From contig OY782499.1 of assembly GCA_963677815.1 (NCBI GenBank), positions 2,108,001 through 2,172,000 of the forward strand: a stretch of 64,000 bases of DNA, in the 5' to 3' direction. This document shows, piece by piece, positions 6,959 to 15,742 of this stretch. The stretch is from JAEKNW01 sp963677815. GTDB lineage: Bacteria > Cloacimonadota > Cloacimonadia > Cloacimonadales > JAFGVF01. The notes beneath the pieces were generated by a model. The model did not search any database. It had not been told where the DNA came from and saw only the letters and a list, made by a program, of their open reading frames with translations. Position numbers and translations under genes: made by a program. Position 1 is the first letter of the stretch, and the number at the start of each line of letters is the position of its first letter.

Positions 6959-9441
6959 TATTCCTCAATTGGGTCATCTGGTATTATTATTTTTTCTCTA
7001 ACAATGGAAAAATCAGCAGTATCTTCTCTTTCAATGTGGAAAATTGAAGACAAAATATCGAATATATTAACCCCAATGAGTCTTTTTTCAATAAGTAATC
7101 CATTAGGTAAAAGCAGGATTTTTGAGATATTATCTTTAATATTTAACTCAACAGTTTTCTTCTTCTTTTCTTTAGTAATAATCCATTTATCTTGAGCTTC
7201 AAAGTTTTTTACTCCTTCAATAATATTACTAGCATATTTTTGATTAGGAAGAATCTGTATAAGTTCAGATGAAATTGAATCTAAGTTTCTTTTATCATTT
7301 TTACTTAATGATTTAACAGAAAATACTTGAAGTTCTGGGTAATTTACGAAAGAGAAAGCATCAAGGATTTCAGAACATTTATAGTTGGTATTAGATTGAA
7401 TTTCAAAGAATTCATTAAGACCTTCAATTCCAAGAGAAAGAGGGGGTGCTAGCTTAATTTTAGGATGATGATTAAAACCTTGAGTGTAGATAACTTTGAG
7501 GTTGCTTTTTCTTACAATTCTATATATCATTCTCATTAAATCTAAATGACCTACATATTTTAGGATGCCTGTTTTCTTGTAATATACTCGGAAATAATAT
7601 CGTGGAGCTGAGTCAGAATAGGGTTCTTGGGAATTGTTTTCTAAAATTAATTCAGAAGGTAATTTAGTAAAGATATTCTTTCCTAAGCTTAATTTATTAT
7701 CACCATTGCAGACCCCACAGTCTGTGCAGAAACTTAAACAACCTTCAGTCGTTTCGCCAACTTGAGCTCTATTATTTTCTGCAACTAAAAAATCCTTTTT
7801 TACACTAAGATCAATGCTATCCCATGGGAAAATATAATCATGAGGATATTCAGAAATATAGGTATGGTAATCTATATTTGCCTCATTAAAGGTCTTTTCC
7901 CATTTGCTAAAGTCAAAGAATTCTCTCCATCCATCGAAGTAAACTCCATTTTCATAAGCTTTAATAAGAACATTGTTCAATTGTGAGTCACCTCTAGCAA
8001 AAATTGCTTCAAGAAGAGAGGATTCAATCTCATGATATTTAATTTTAATAAATTTGAAACGATTAAAGGCATTTTTAATCTTAATTGCTCTTGCTAGGAG
8101 TGTTACTTTATCAAGCATTGCTGCCCATTGGAAAGGTGTATGGGGTTTTGGCACAAAGGGTGAGATTGTGACATTAATACTTAACTTCTTGCCTGCTTTA
8201 TCTTTGATTTTGTTAATTAAATTAATAATTTCATCTATATCGTCTTCATTTTCATAAGGAAGTCCTATCATGAAATATAATTTTACTAATTGCCAATTGA
8301 ATCTTAGAGCAGTATCAATTCCTTCAAGTATTTCTTCTTCATCTATGTTCTTATTGATAATGTTTCTCAATCGCTGAGAACCAGCTTCAGGTGCAATAGT
8401 AAGTCCTGTTTTCCCTAAATTCTCAACTAGAGTAATTAGAGAATCATCGAGAGTATCAACACGTAATGAGGGAAGTGATACTTTTGTTTCCGAATCACCC
8501 AAACGTTTCTTCATTTCAATTAAAAGAGGCTTTATACAAAAATAATCAGATGAGGACAGAGACGATAGATTTACTTCTTCCCAACCATTATTCTTTATTT
8601 CTATAAGCATATCTTCAAGAATATCTTGAGCATTTCTTTCTCTTACAGGTCTATAAAAATAACCTGCATGACAAAATCTACACCCACGAGAACATCCTCT
8701 CATAATCTCAGCAACATAGCGGTCATGGGTAGCCTGTTGCCAAGCTATCAGTTGATTACTGTGCTTTGCAGTATTATCAGTGAATTTCCAATACTTTCTG
8801 ATTGAAACACTCTCCTGTTTATGTGATGGGACATACCAACCTTGACACTTAGATAGCTCAAATAATATTTTTTCTTTGTTATCTCTTCCGTACTTGGCAA
8901 TTAAGTCTTTTATTTCTAAGATAGCTTCTTCACCTTCACCAATCAAGACAGCATCAAATATCTGGTCTAAGGGTGCAGGATTAGTAATAGAAGGACCACC
9001 TCCAATTATTAAAGGGAAGTCCTTTCTATCTTTTGAATAGTAGGGTATTTGAGCTAAATCAAGAGCATAAATTATGTTAGAAAAGTTTAATTCAGATTGA
9101 ATTGTGAAGCCCAAGAGATCAAAATCTTTCAGAGCAACTTTGCTTTCAATAGCAAACAAAGGTTTATTATTTGATTTTAATAAATCACCCATATCTGGCC
9201 ATGGAACATAAGCTCTATCTGCCATGGAATTAGATTCATTATTCAATACTGTATAGAGAATTTTAAGACCTAAATGGGAAAAACCTACTTCGTAAAGATC
9301 AGGAAAAACTAAACAGACATTAACTTTATCATGAGAAGGTTGAGAATTATAAGCATTTAATTCTAAGCCAATATATCTGGAAGGCTTGTTTACAGATGCT
9401 AATAGACTAGAAACATCAACTTTGTTAAAAATTTTATTCAT
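6958..9441 (-). CDS. B12-binding-type radical SAM protein fused to a DUF2344 domain
   Basis: This 827-residue protein matches the TIGR03960 plus TIGR03936 (DUF2344) fusion, whose biochemical role is not established. The N-terminal 200 residues look like a Rossmann-type B12-binding-like domain (VCLVFPDLYEVGFSHLG). The radical SAM cluster motif is CSRGCRFC, giving the usual CxxxCxxC. A four-Cys region, CLSFCTDCGVC, lies near residue 570. The C-terminal third begins around YYFRVYYKKTG and ends with the EEREDT-type tail. The nearest ribosome binding site is AAGGAAA about 13 nt upstream, rather distant. It is followed at a TAATG overlap by fpg, and lies last but one in the prfB run. Confidence 0.88.
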   Translation of the reverse strand: MNKIFNKVDVSSLLASVNKPSRYIGLELNAYNSQPSHDKVNVCLVFPDLYEVGFSHLGLKILYTVLNNESNSMADRAYVPWPDMGDLLKSNNKPLFAIESKVALKDFDLLGFTIQSELNFSNIIYALDLAQIPYYSKDRKDFPLIIGGGPSITNPAPLDQIFDAVLIGEGEEAILEIKDLIAKYGRDNKEKILFELSKCQGWYVPSHKQESVSIRKYWKFTDNTAKHSNQLIAWQQATHDRYVAEIMRGCSRGCRFCHAGYFYRPVRERNAQDILEDMLIEIKNNGWEEVNLSSLSSSDYFCIKPLLIEMKKRLGDSETKVSLPSLRVDTLDDSLITLVENLGKTGLTIAPEAGSQRLRNIINKNIDEEEILEGIDTALRFNWQLVKLYFMIGLPYENEDDIDEIINLINKIKDKAGKKLSINVTISPFVPKPHTPFQWAAMLDKVTLLARAIKIKNAFNRFKFIKIKYHEIESSLLEAIFARGDSQLNNVLIKAYENGVYFDGWREFFDFSKWEKTFNEANIDYHTYISEYPHDYIFPWDSIDLSVKKDFLVAENNRAQVGETTEGCLSFCTDCGVCNGDNKLSLGKNIFTKLPSELILENNSQEPYSDSAPRYYFRVYYKKTGILKYVGHLDLMRMIYRIVRKSNLKVIYTQGFNHHPKIKLAPPLSLGIEGLNEFFEIQSNTNYKCSEILDAFSFVNYPELQVFSVKSLSKNDKRNLDSISSELIQILPNQKYASNIIEGVKNFEAQDKWIITKEKKKKTVELNIKDNISKILLLPNGLLIEKRLIGVNIFDILSSIFHIEREDTADFSIVREKIIIPDDPIEE

Positions 9442-9488
9442 TATATATATAAATTTCCTTTAATACTTGCTTCAGTAATAACTAGAAT

Positions 9489-9995
9489 TTATTCAAATTG
9501 TGCTAAAAATGACAATTCTCTATTTAGAGCACTATAAGTATTCATTTTTATCGTAAATACATTAATGCCAAAAATAAATTCATTATATTCTTCTGGAACT
9601 TCAATATCAATACTATTTTCAGCAGCCTTTAAGGCTTCTTTATCAATTCGACTAATAGCAGTTAGGGCTAAAAATAAAGCATCATAAGATTCAATGAACT
9701 GTGTGTGTAAAAACTTAACTTTAACAGTGGTTGGTTTAATCTGAACTATAGCTTTCAGATACTTTTCTAAAGAATTTAAATAATCCCCTTGAAGGTAATC
9801 TATAAGTTCATACAGAGCATCAGCTTCTTCTTGAGAAATTCTTTCCAATAAATCTTCTAAAGTTGGATTAGACACTAAGTTTTGATGCTTTTCCATTTCT
9901 TGTGCATAAGATTCCAAATCTGCCTTTATACTTTGACCCCATGAGAGAACGACAAAAATTAATAATAAACTTGTAATAAGAGTTTTCTTTAACAT
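9489..9995 (-). CDS. Secreted helical protein of unknown function
   Basis: I do not recognise this 168-residue protein. Residues 1-22 (MLKKTLITSLLLIFVVLSWG) form a clear signal peptide, probably cleaved near QSIKA. The mature part is rich in Glu, Leu and Ala and looks entirely alpha-helical, without Cys or catalytic motifs. The ATG overlaps the hldD stop codon as TAATG with GAGG upstream, so expression depends on hldD. Position between hldD and the radical SAM gene suggests an envelope location, nothing more. Confidence 0.6.
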   Translation of the reverse strand: MLKKTLITSLLLIFVVLSWGQSIKADLESYAQEMEKHQNLVSNPTLEDLLERISQEEADALYELIDYLQGDYLNSLEKYLKAIVQIKPTTVKVKFLHTQFIESYDALFLALTAISRIDKEALKAAENSIDIEVPEEYNEFIFGINVFTIKMNTYSALNRELSFLAQFE

Positions 9996-10963
9996 TAATA
10001 TATCCTCATACCCTTTGATAAATAATTTTGTACATAGTCTTTAACACCATCTTCTAAAGAAGTGAAAGGTATATCCCAACCTGCTTCCACTAACTTATTA
10101 TTATCTGCTTGAGTAAAATATTGATATTTACCTTGCAAATGAGATGGCATATCTATATATTCTATATTTTCTTCTAGTTGAAGAGCTTTGAAAACAGCTC
10201 TGGCAAGTTCATTCCAAGACCTTGCTTGTCCTGTACCAATATTGAATATCCCATTTATGGATGGGTTATTTAATAGCCACCAAATGATTTTGGCAATATC
10301 TTTAACATATATAAAATCTCGCATTTGTTGTCCATGGTCATATTCATCTTTATAAGATTTAAAAAGTTTAACTTTCCCATTTTCATGAATTTGCTTGAAA
10401 GAATTATATATGACGCTGGTCATTGAGCCTTTGTGATATTCATTAGGTCCATAAACATTAAAAAATCTAAGTGAACATACTGAATCAAGAAAGCCCATTC
10501 TTAATGCTACTTCATCCATATACTGTTTAGAGTAGCCATACATATTTAAAGGCCTATATCTAAACAAGTCTGAATGGTTATCAGAGTAACCAAGGCTACC
10601 ATCACCATAAGTGGCTGCTGAACTAGCATAGATAAATCTAACATTGTTTTCAAGAGACCATTCCATTAAAATTCTTGTATATTCTGTATTGTTTTGATAA
10701 AGGTAATCCGCATCAAGTTCTGTTGTTGAAGAACAGGCTCCCATGTGAATTATTGCCTCTACCTGTGGAAAAGCACCCTCTAAAAGCTCTTCAATAAATC
10801 TATCTTTATGGATATACTCTGAATACTTCTTGCCAACAAGGTTTTTCCATTTTTCTGTTTTACCAAGATTATCAACAACAATAATATCTTCTTTTCCTTT
10901 TTTATTTAGGTAAGAAAGTATGACACTTCCAATAAAACCAGCTCCACCAGTTATAATTATCAT
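9995..10963 (-). CDS. hldD: ADP-L-glycero-D-manno-heptose 6-epimerase
   Basis: HldD epimerises ADP-D-glycero-D-manno-heptose to the L-glycero form used in the LPS inner core. It is an extended SDR enzyme: the NAD-binding motif GGAGFIG starts at residue 6, the diagnostic HMGACSSTTE follows near residue 73, and the catalytic YGYSK lies near residue 140. Length 322 is typical. It starts 2 bp after the cdsA stop and ends in a TAATG overlap with the next gene. It implies a heptose-containing LPS and a Gram-negative outer membrane. The other heptose genes are not in this window. Confidence 0.93.
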   Translation of the reverse strand: MIIITGGAGFIGSVILSYLNKKGKEDIIVVDNLGKTEKWKNLVGKKYSEYIHKDRFIEELLEGAFPQVEAIIHMGACSSTTELDADYLYQNNTEYTRILMEWSLENNVRFIYASSAATYGDGSLGYSDNHSDLFRYRPLNMYGYSKQYMDEVALRMGFLDSVCSLRFFNVYGPNEYHKGSMTSVIYNSFKQIHENGKVKLFKSYKDEYDHGQQMRDFIYVKDIAKIIWWLLNNPSINGIFNIGTGQARSWNELARAVFKALQLEENIEYIDMPSHLQGKYQYFTQADNNKLVEAGWDIPFTSLEDGVKDYVQNYLSKGMRIY

Positions 10964-10965
10964 TT

Positions 10966-11769
10966 TTAAGCTCCTTTAATCTCAAAAATTAATAGCAAGA
11001 AATAAAAAATTGGTGCTGAAACAAATAAACTATCAAATCTATCTATTATTCCACCATGCCCAGGTATGAGATTTGAAGAATCTTTAACTTTTAAATCTCT
11101 TTTAATAATTGATTCAATTAAATCACCAAATTGACCAAAGATACCTGCAGAAATAACAGCATACAGGATGTGCCAACCTAAAAACCAATCTGTTGTCAGA
11201 TAAATAATCAAACCTACAAGACCAGTTAATATAAAACCACCTAAAAAGCCTTCTAGAGATTTCTTTGGACTTGCTTTGAAGATATTTCTATGCTTACCAA
11301 ATTTCATTCCAACAAAATAAGCAAAAGAATCAGTGGTCCAACAAAATATTTGGAGTAATAAAACAAGTTTGAAAGCTGGAAAATCACTTGAAAGTCTATA
11401 AATTGATGCAGGCATTATAACTGTATAAACCATTGCCATTAAAGACAAACTTATAATTGAAGCTGAATGTTCAATTTTATTCATTATAACGTTATGACCA
11501 GCAACAAAGATAAATGTTCCTATAATTGCAAAGTTTATATATTCAAATCCTCTTAATGCACAAAGAAGAAAAACTGGTATAGATAATGGGATTAACATTA
11601 TGGGTATGTAATAATTTTTCCCTTCTTTTATAATATTCCTCATTTCCCACATGGCTGCAAAACTAATTAATCCTAAGAACACTAATAGAGGAATTCCTCC
11701 ATAAAAATATACTAATAGCAATAAAGGAATAAATATTAGTGAAACAACAACTCGTTTAACTAGTTCCAT
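10966..11769 (-). CDS. cdsA: Phosphatidate cytidylyltransferase (CDP-diacylglycerol synthase)
   Basis: CdsA makes CDP-diacylglycerol from CTP and phosphatidate, the branch point of phospholipid synthesis, in the inner membrane. The 267-residue chain has about seven or eight hydrophobic segments. The C-terminal signature is complete: SIIKRDLKVKDSSN, then PGHGGIIDRFD with the conserved acidic residues. The ATG overlaps the uppS stop codon as TAATG, the common uppS-cdsA gene order. Confidence 0.95.
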   Translation of the reverse strand: MELVKRVVVSLIFIPLLLLVYFYGGIPLLVFLGLISFAAMWEMRNIIKEGKNYYIPIMLIPLSIPVFLLCALRGFEYINFAIIGTFIFVAGHNVIMNKIEHSASIISLSLMAMVYTVIMPASIYRLSSDFPAFKLVLLLQIFCWTTDSFAYFVGMKFGKHRNIFKASPKKSLEGFLGGFILTGLVGLIIYLTTDWFLGWHILYAVISAGIFGQFGDLIESIIKRDLKVKDSSNLIPGHGGIIDRFDSLFVSAPIFYFLLLIFEIKGA

Positions 11770-12506
11770 TATATAGCTCCAAATCGTCGGTCGCGATTCT
11801 GATAATCAATAATTGCTTGAATTAAATCTTCTTTAGAGAAATCTGGCCATAAGACTTCTGTAAACAAAAATTCAGTATATGCATTTTGCCATAATAAATA
11901 ATTGGAAAGTCTCATTTCTCCACTTGTTCTAATGAGTAATTCAGGATCTGGAACTCCTGCTGTGTACAAATAGGAGCTAAAAAGCTCCTCTGTAACGGGA
12001 TTGTTATCTAACTTACCAATTTCTTTGTCAGCAATAATCTGATTTACTGCATCTAATATTTCTCTTCTAGAACCATAATTTATAGCTGTCATAACTGTTA
12101 AACCAGTATTATTTTCAGATTTAGCACAAGCTTTATCAATCTTATTAATAAAGGATTTATCAAGCTCTTTTCTAGAACCAATAAATTTTATCCTCACGTT
12201 ATTCTGAATCAAATCATCAAATTCTTTGAATAATGTATCTAAAATTAATTGAAATAGACCTTTAATTTCTGTCTTAGGTCTACTCCAATTTTCAGTAGAA
12301 AATGTATAAAGTGTAAGATATTGAACTCCAACTTCATGACAAGCTTCAATAGTTCTTCGAACTGCCTCAGCTCCATGTTTATGACCGTAAAGTCTGTTTT
12401 GCAATCTTTTCTTTGCCCATCTTCCGTTACCGTCCATAATTATTGCAATATGCTTGGGAATCCTATTTTGATCTAATCGCATCATTAACTCTTTATAATT
12501 TTGCAT
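11769..12506 (-). CDS. uppS: Di-trans,poly-cis-undecaprenyl-diphosphate synthase
   Basis: UppS condenses isopentenyl diphosphate onto farnesyl diphosphate to make the C55 carrier lipid for peptidoglycan and LPS. The hallmark IAIIMDGNGRWAKKR with the catalytic Asp is near residue 22, followed by YTFSTENWSRP and the C-terminal DPELLIRTSGE and NAYTEFLF. The ATG at 12506 is chosen because it lies one base past the prfB stop with GGGAG 8 nt upstream; an earlier in-frame ATG at 12524 would overlap prfB. The product is then 245 residues. Confidence 0.95.
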   Translation of the reverse strand: MQNYKELMMRLDQNRIPKHIAIIMDGNGRWAKKRLQNRLYGHKHGAEAVRRTIEACHEVGVQYLTLYTFSTENWSRPKTEIKGLFQLILDTLFKEFDDLIQNNVRIKFIGSRKELDKSFINKIDKACAKSENNTGLTVMTAINYGSRREILDAVNQIIADKEIGKLDNNPVTEELFSSYLYTAGVPDPELLIRTSGEMRLSNYLLWQNAYTEFLFTEVLWPDFSKEDLIQAIIDYQNRDRRFGAI

Positions 12507-12507
12507 T

Positions 12508-13618
12508 CTAATTACTCCCTGCATTTAATTTTAAAAAAGCATTCATAAAGTCGTTTAAATCTCCGTCCATTACTTTATCAGTAGAGCCAATCTCAAAATT
12601 TGTTCTATGGTCTTTGACCATTTGGTAAGGGTGGAATACATAAGATCTTATTTGATTACCCCAACCAATTTCTGTTTTACCTTGTTCTTCAGCTTCCCTC
12701 TCTTTCAATCTTTCTTCTTCATAATGCTCGTATAGGCGTGATTTAAGAATTAGCATAGCTTTCTCACGATTTTGTATCTGAGAGCGTTGGTTTTGACATG
12801 AAGCTACAATATTTGTTGGTATATGAGTGATTCTTACGGCAGAATCAGTTGTATTCACATGCTGACCACCTGCCCCACTTGCTCTATAAGTATCAATCTT
12901 TAAGTCTTTAGGGTTAATATCTACTTCGATATCATCAGCAATTTCTGCATAAGCATAAACTGAAGCAAAAGAAGTTTGTCTTTTACCTTGAGCATTGAAA
13001 GGAGATATTCTTACTAATCTATGTACTCCTATCTCTGACTTAAGATATCCATAAGCAAATTCTCCTTGAATTTCAAGAGAAACAGATTTTATTCCGGCTT
13101 CATCACCTGAGATATAATCAACTATTTCATAATTATAATTGTTTTTTTCACACCAACGTGTATACATTCTAAGTAACATATCTGCCCAGTCTTGAGATTC
13201 AGTTCCTCCAGCACCAGGATGAATACTTAATATTGCATTATTTTTATCAAACTTACCATTTAATAATAGTTCTACTTCCATTTTATCAATTTGAGGTAAG
13301 ACTTTTAAGAGATAAGAACTTGTTTCATTTTGAATTTCTGAAGATTCTTCCTCTTCTTCTATCATAAAAAAATAAGTCTCTATATCATCATAAATGGAAT
13401 TTATTTTCTTTATTCTTTCTAATCGATTTTTAAGGTGAGATAGTTCAATGGTTACTTTTCGAGCTGATTGTTGATCATTCCAAAAATCAGGATTATTCAT
13501 TAAAGATTCTAATTTATTTATTTCCTCTTCTGTCTCTGCTTGGTCAAAGTAACCTCCGCATGTGTATAATCTTTTCTTGAATATCTTCTTTCATTTTTTT
13601 AAGTTCAAATAGTTCCAT
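12508..13618 (-). CDS. prfB: Peptide chain release factor 2, expressed by +1 programmed frameshift
   Basis: RF2 terminates translation at UGA and UAA. The main frame carries the RF2-type SPF anticodon-like motif (RISPFNAQ) and the catalytic GGQ (ASGAGGQHVN). The N terminus is in another frame: ATG at 13618, with GGAG upstream, reads 24 codons (MELFELKKMK...RRLL) to an in-frame TGA at 13544-13546. The sequence there is GGAGGTTACTTTGAC, the classical RF2 shift site with an internal Shine-Dalgarno element, slippery CTT and TGAC. Skipping one T continues as DQAETEEE into the long frame and gives 369 residues, close to the family norm. The gene should therefore be annotated as one frameshifted CDS, autoregulated by RF2 level. 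Confidence 0.95.
13536..13560 (-). promoter_or_regulatory. prfB programmed +1 frameshift site
   Basis: Minus strand CGGAGGTTACTTTGAC: an internal Shine-Dalgarno element (GGAGG), three bases, then CTT-TGA-C. The zero-frame TGA is at 13544-13546. This layout is that of known RF2 autoregulatory sites, where slow UGA reading favours slippage. Confidence 0.93.
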
Positions 13619-13713
13619 TAATTCTCCATATTATAGATTTAATACATAATTTTCTTAACATTGAATTAGTCAAGATTTTAAAATTGCCTTTTGTTAGCCA
13701 GTTTTCTTAATCA

Positions 13714-15000
13714 TTATTGTTTTGTAACACTTTTTATATGTAAGTCTCTCTGTGGGAAAGGAATCTCAATATTATTTTCTTTAAATGAGTCCCATATTTT
13801 TATTAGAAGGTCACTTTTAATATTTAGTACACCTTTTTGTGGGTCATTAATCCAAAATTGCACCTGAAAATTTACTGATGAATCACCAAATTCAACTAAT
13901 TGAACAACTGATTTAGGCCTTTTTAAGATTCTATCGATACTTTTAGTGGCTTCTTCTAATAAGCCCATAACTAGATGAATATCAGAATTGTAAGAAACCC
14001 CAACATTAACTGATTGCCTTACTAACTTATTTGAGTGAGACCAATTAACTACTTCATTACTGATAAAAAACTCGTTTGGAACTAGATGCTCTTTACCTTC
14101 AATTGTAACGATTGAAGTATATCTTGAACCCATTACCTTAACTGTACCAAATTGGTCAGCAACTTCTATAATATCTCCTGGTTTTAAAGAATTATCTAAC
14201 AGTAAAGTAACTCCACTTATCAAGTTTGCAACTACCTTTTGTAGTCCAAAACCAATACCAACACCAAGAGCTGAAGTGAATAATGCAAGTGAACCTAAAT
14301 CAATACCAAGAACATTTATAAACAATATAGTTGCAAATATAAAGACTAAAACTGTAATAGCTTTAATCATTAAAACTTTAATTGTTGGATTTAAATCTTC
14401 AGATTGTTCAATTCTTTGTGTAATAAAAGCCATGAATAATGTAGCTACTTTAAATATCACACCAAAATAGACAATAGACCTAATAATTCCATATATTGAT
14501 ATTTTTAAGCCCGAAATAGTTACGGCTATGGTATCTAAGAGGATTGCTGTGTCAGAATAGAGATTTAATATGTTTAAGATTATTATTATCCAAGCACTCC
14601 AAATAATTACCTTCTTGAAGAGTTTATTCTTAATCATTCTTGATACAACTCTTATTCCGACCCATAAGTACAGAATAATGTAAATTTGTTCAATTATCGG
14701 AAGTTGAATTTTTGCATATTTGAATGATTCCCCAGCAAAAGATAATACAATCGCTAAAATTAATTTAGGGTAAACAGGGTAAATAGAATCGTATAATATA
14801 CTTCCTGCTTGGCTTTTCTTAATTCGATAATAGTTGTTTCTAATTACTTTATTGACTAACCTATTTAAGAAAAAAGAACCGATTCCAAGAACAATTATCA
14901 ATATTATCTGGAGAAGTATATTGGACCCTTTATAAGGTTCAATAACTGATAAAGATTTTTCAGTTAAAAATGTAAAAACCTTGTCTGTAAATTCTTGCAT
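13714..15000 (-). CDS. MscS family mechanosensitive ion channel
   Basis: Inner-membrane channel of the small-conductance mechanosensitive type, expected to release solutes on hypo-osmotic shock. The 428 residues hold five or six hydrophobic segments in the first 270. The pore helix and beta domain are recognisable: TSALGVGIGFGLQKVVANLISG followed by DNSLKPGDIIEV and then VTIEGKEHLVPNEFF. It is longer at the N terminus than E. coli MscS, as in the KefA/YbdG-like subfamilies. It starts one base after the stop of the lipoprotein gene, so the two form a two-gene operon. Confidence 0.92.
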   Translation of the reverse strand: MQEFTDKVFTFLTEKSLSVIEPYKGSNILLQIILIIVLGIGSFFLNRLVNKVIRNNYYRIKKSQAGSILYDSIYPVYPKLILAIVLSFAGESFKYAKIQLPIIEQIYIILYLWVGIRVVSRMIKNKLFKKVIIWSAWIIIILNILNLYSDTAILLDTIAVTISGLKISIYGIIRSIVYFGVIFKVATLFMAFITQRIEQSEDLNPTIKVLMIKAITVLVFIFATILFINVLGIDLGSLALFTSALGVGIGFGLQKVVANLISGVTLLLDNSLKPGDIIEVADQFGTVKVMGSRYTSIVTIEGKEHLVPNEFFISNEVVNWSHSNKLVRQSVNVGVSYNSDIHLVMGLLEEATKSIDRILKRPKSVVQLVEFGDSSVNFQVQFWINDPQKGVLNIKSDLLIKIWDSFKENNIEIPFPQRDLHIKSVTKQ

Positions 15001-15001
15001 A

Positions 15002-15670
15002 TTATCTAATTCCTACAACAATCCCTTCTGTGCTTAATTTGAAGTTATATTCATATAAAAGCTTATTATTATTGAAAATTTGCTTAGATGTTAAATTATT
15101 CTTATTATCATAGCTAAAATTGAATTTTGCATTACTTTCAGACCAATCAATTGATTTGATTTTATTATCTTTATACTCAATTGCTCCTGAATAAACAACT
15201 GAATTACCTAACACATTGAAATTATCATAATTAATTTTAAAAGGTATGACATTAAAAGATTTAGGTTCATTATTTTCAGAATAGAGAATGGAGAATTTAA
15301 TCAAATCTTTATTATTAAGAAATATATATTCAAGATAATTAGCTTTTCTTAAAATATTGATTTCCCTAAAGTCCTTATTAACATTAAAGATATATTTATT
15401 CAATTCATAAAATGAATTTGATAAGTCAGAATGACTTTCAATCTTTACTAGTTCATTGTTATCGTAAAAGAAATGAAAATACTCTTTATCTTCCAAATTT
15501 TCTTTTTTAATCTCCATAACTCCAGAAAAAGTCAAGTCATTATTAACCTTAATATTCTCATAATACTTTTCATATTTCTCTTTATCTAATCCGCTTTTAT
15601 CATCAAATTTGCTACATGATAAAGCCAAAAGAATAAAAAGAAACAATAGGACTATTTTGCAATATTTCAT
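15002..15670 (-). CDS. Lipoprotein of unknown function
   Basis: A 222-residue predicted lipoprotein: residues 1-19 are a signal peptide ending in the lipobox LALSC, with Ser at +2. The mature part is Asn/Lys/Tyr-rich and contains beta-type repeats such as SYDNKNNLTSK, similar to YD/RHS-style repeats. No enzymatic motif is seen. It is transcribed from a consensus promoter with mscS immediately downstream, so it may be an envelope protein made under the same conditions as the channel. The ATG has GGAG upstream. Confidence 0.7.
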   Translation of the reverse strand: MKYCKIVLLFLFILLALSCSKFDDKSGLDKEKYEKYYENIKVNNDLTFSGVMEIKKENLEDKEYFHFFYDNNELVKIESHSDLSNSFYELNKYIFNVNKDFREINILRKANYLEYIFLNNKDLIKFSILYSENNEPKSFNVIPFKINYDNFNVLGNSVVYSGAIEYKDNKIKSIDWSESNAKFNFSYDNKNNLTSKQIFNNNKLLYEYNFKLSTEGIVVGIR

Positions 15671-15698
15671 AATATCTCCTTTTTAATTAACATATTCA

Positions 15699-15727
15699 AT
15701 TATATTAATAAAAGAAAGCCTTGTCAA
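15699..15727 (-). promoter_or_regulatory. Consensus sigma70-type promoter for the lipoprotein-mscS operon
   Basis: Minus strand TTGACA (15722-15727), a 17-bp spacer and TATAAT (15699-15704): both hexamers are perfect. It lies 29 bp before the lipoprotein start codon and just past the end of cysS. Confidence 0.85.
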
Positions 15728-15742
15728 TACAAAAGGTAAATA

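Noticed and set aside
12508..13500. prfB starting at the internal ATG at 13500
   Set aside because: It omits the conserved N terminus; the upstream frameshift site and leader restore a full-length RF2.
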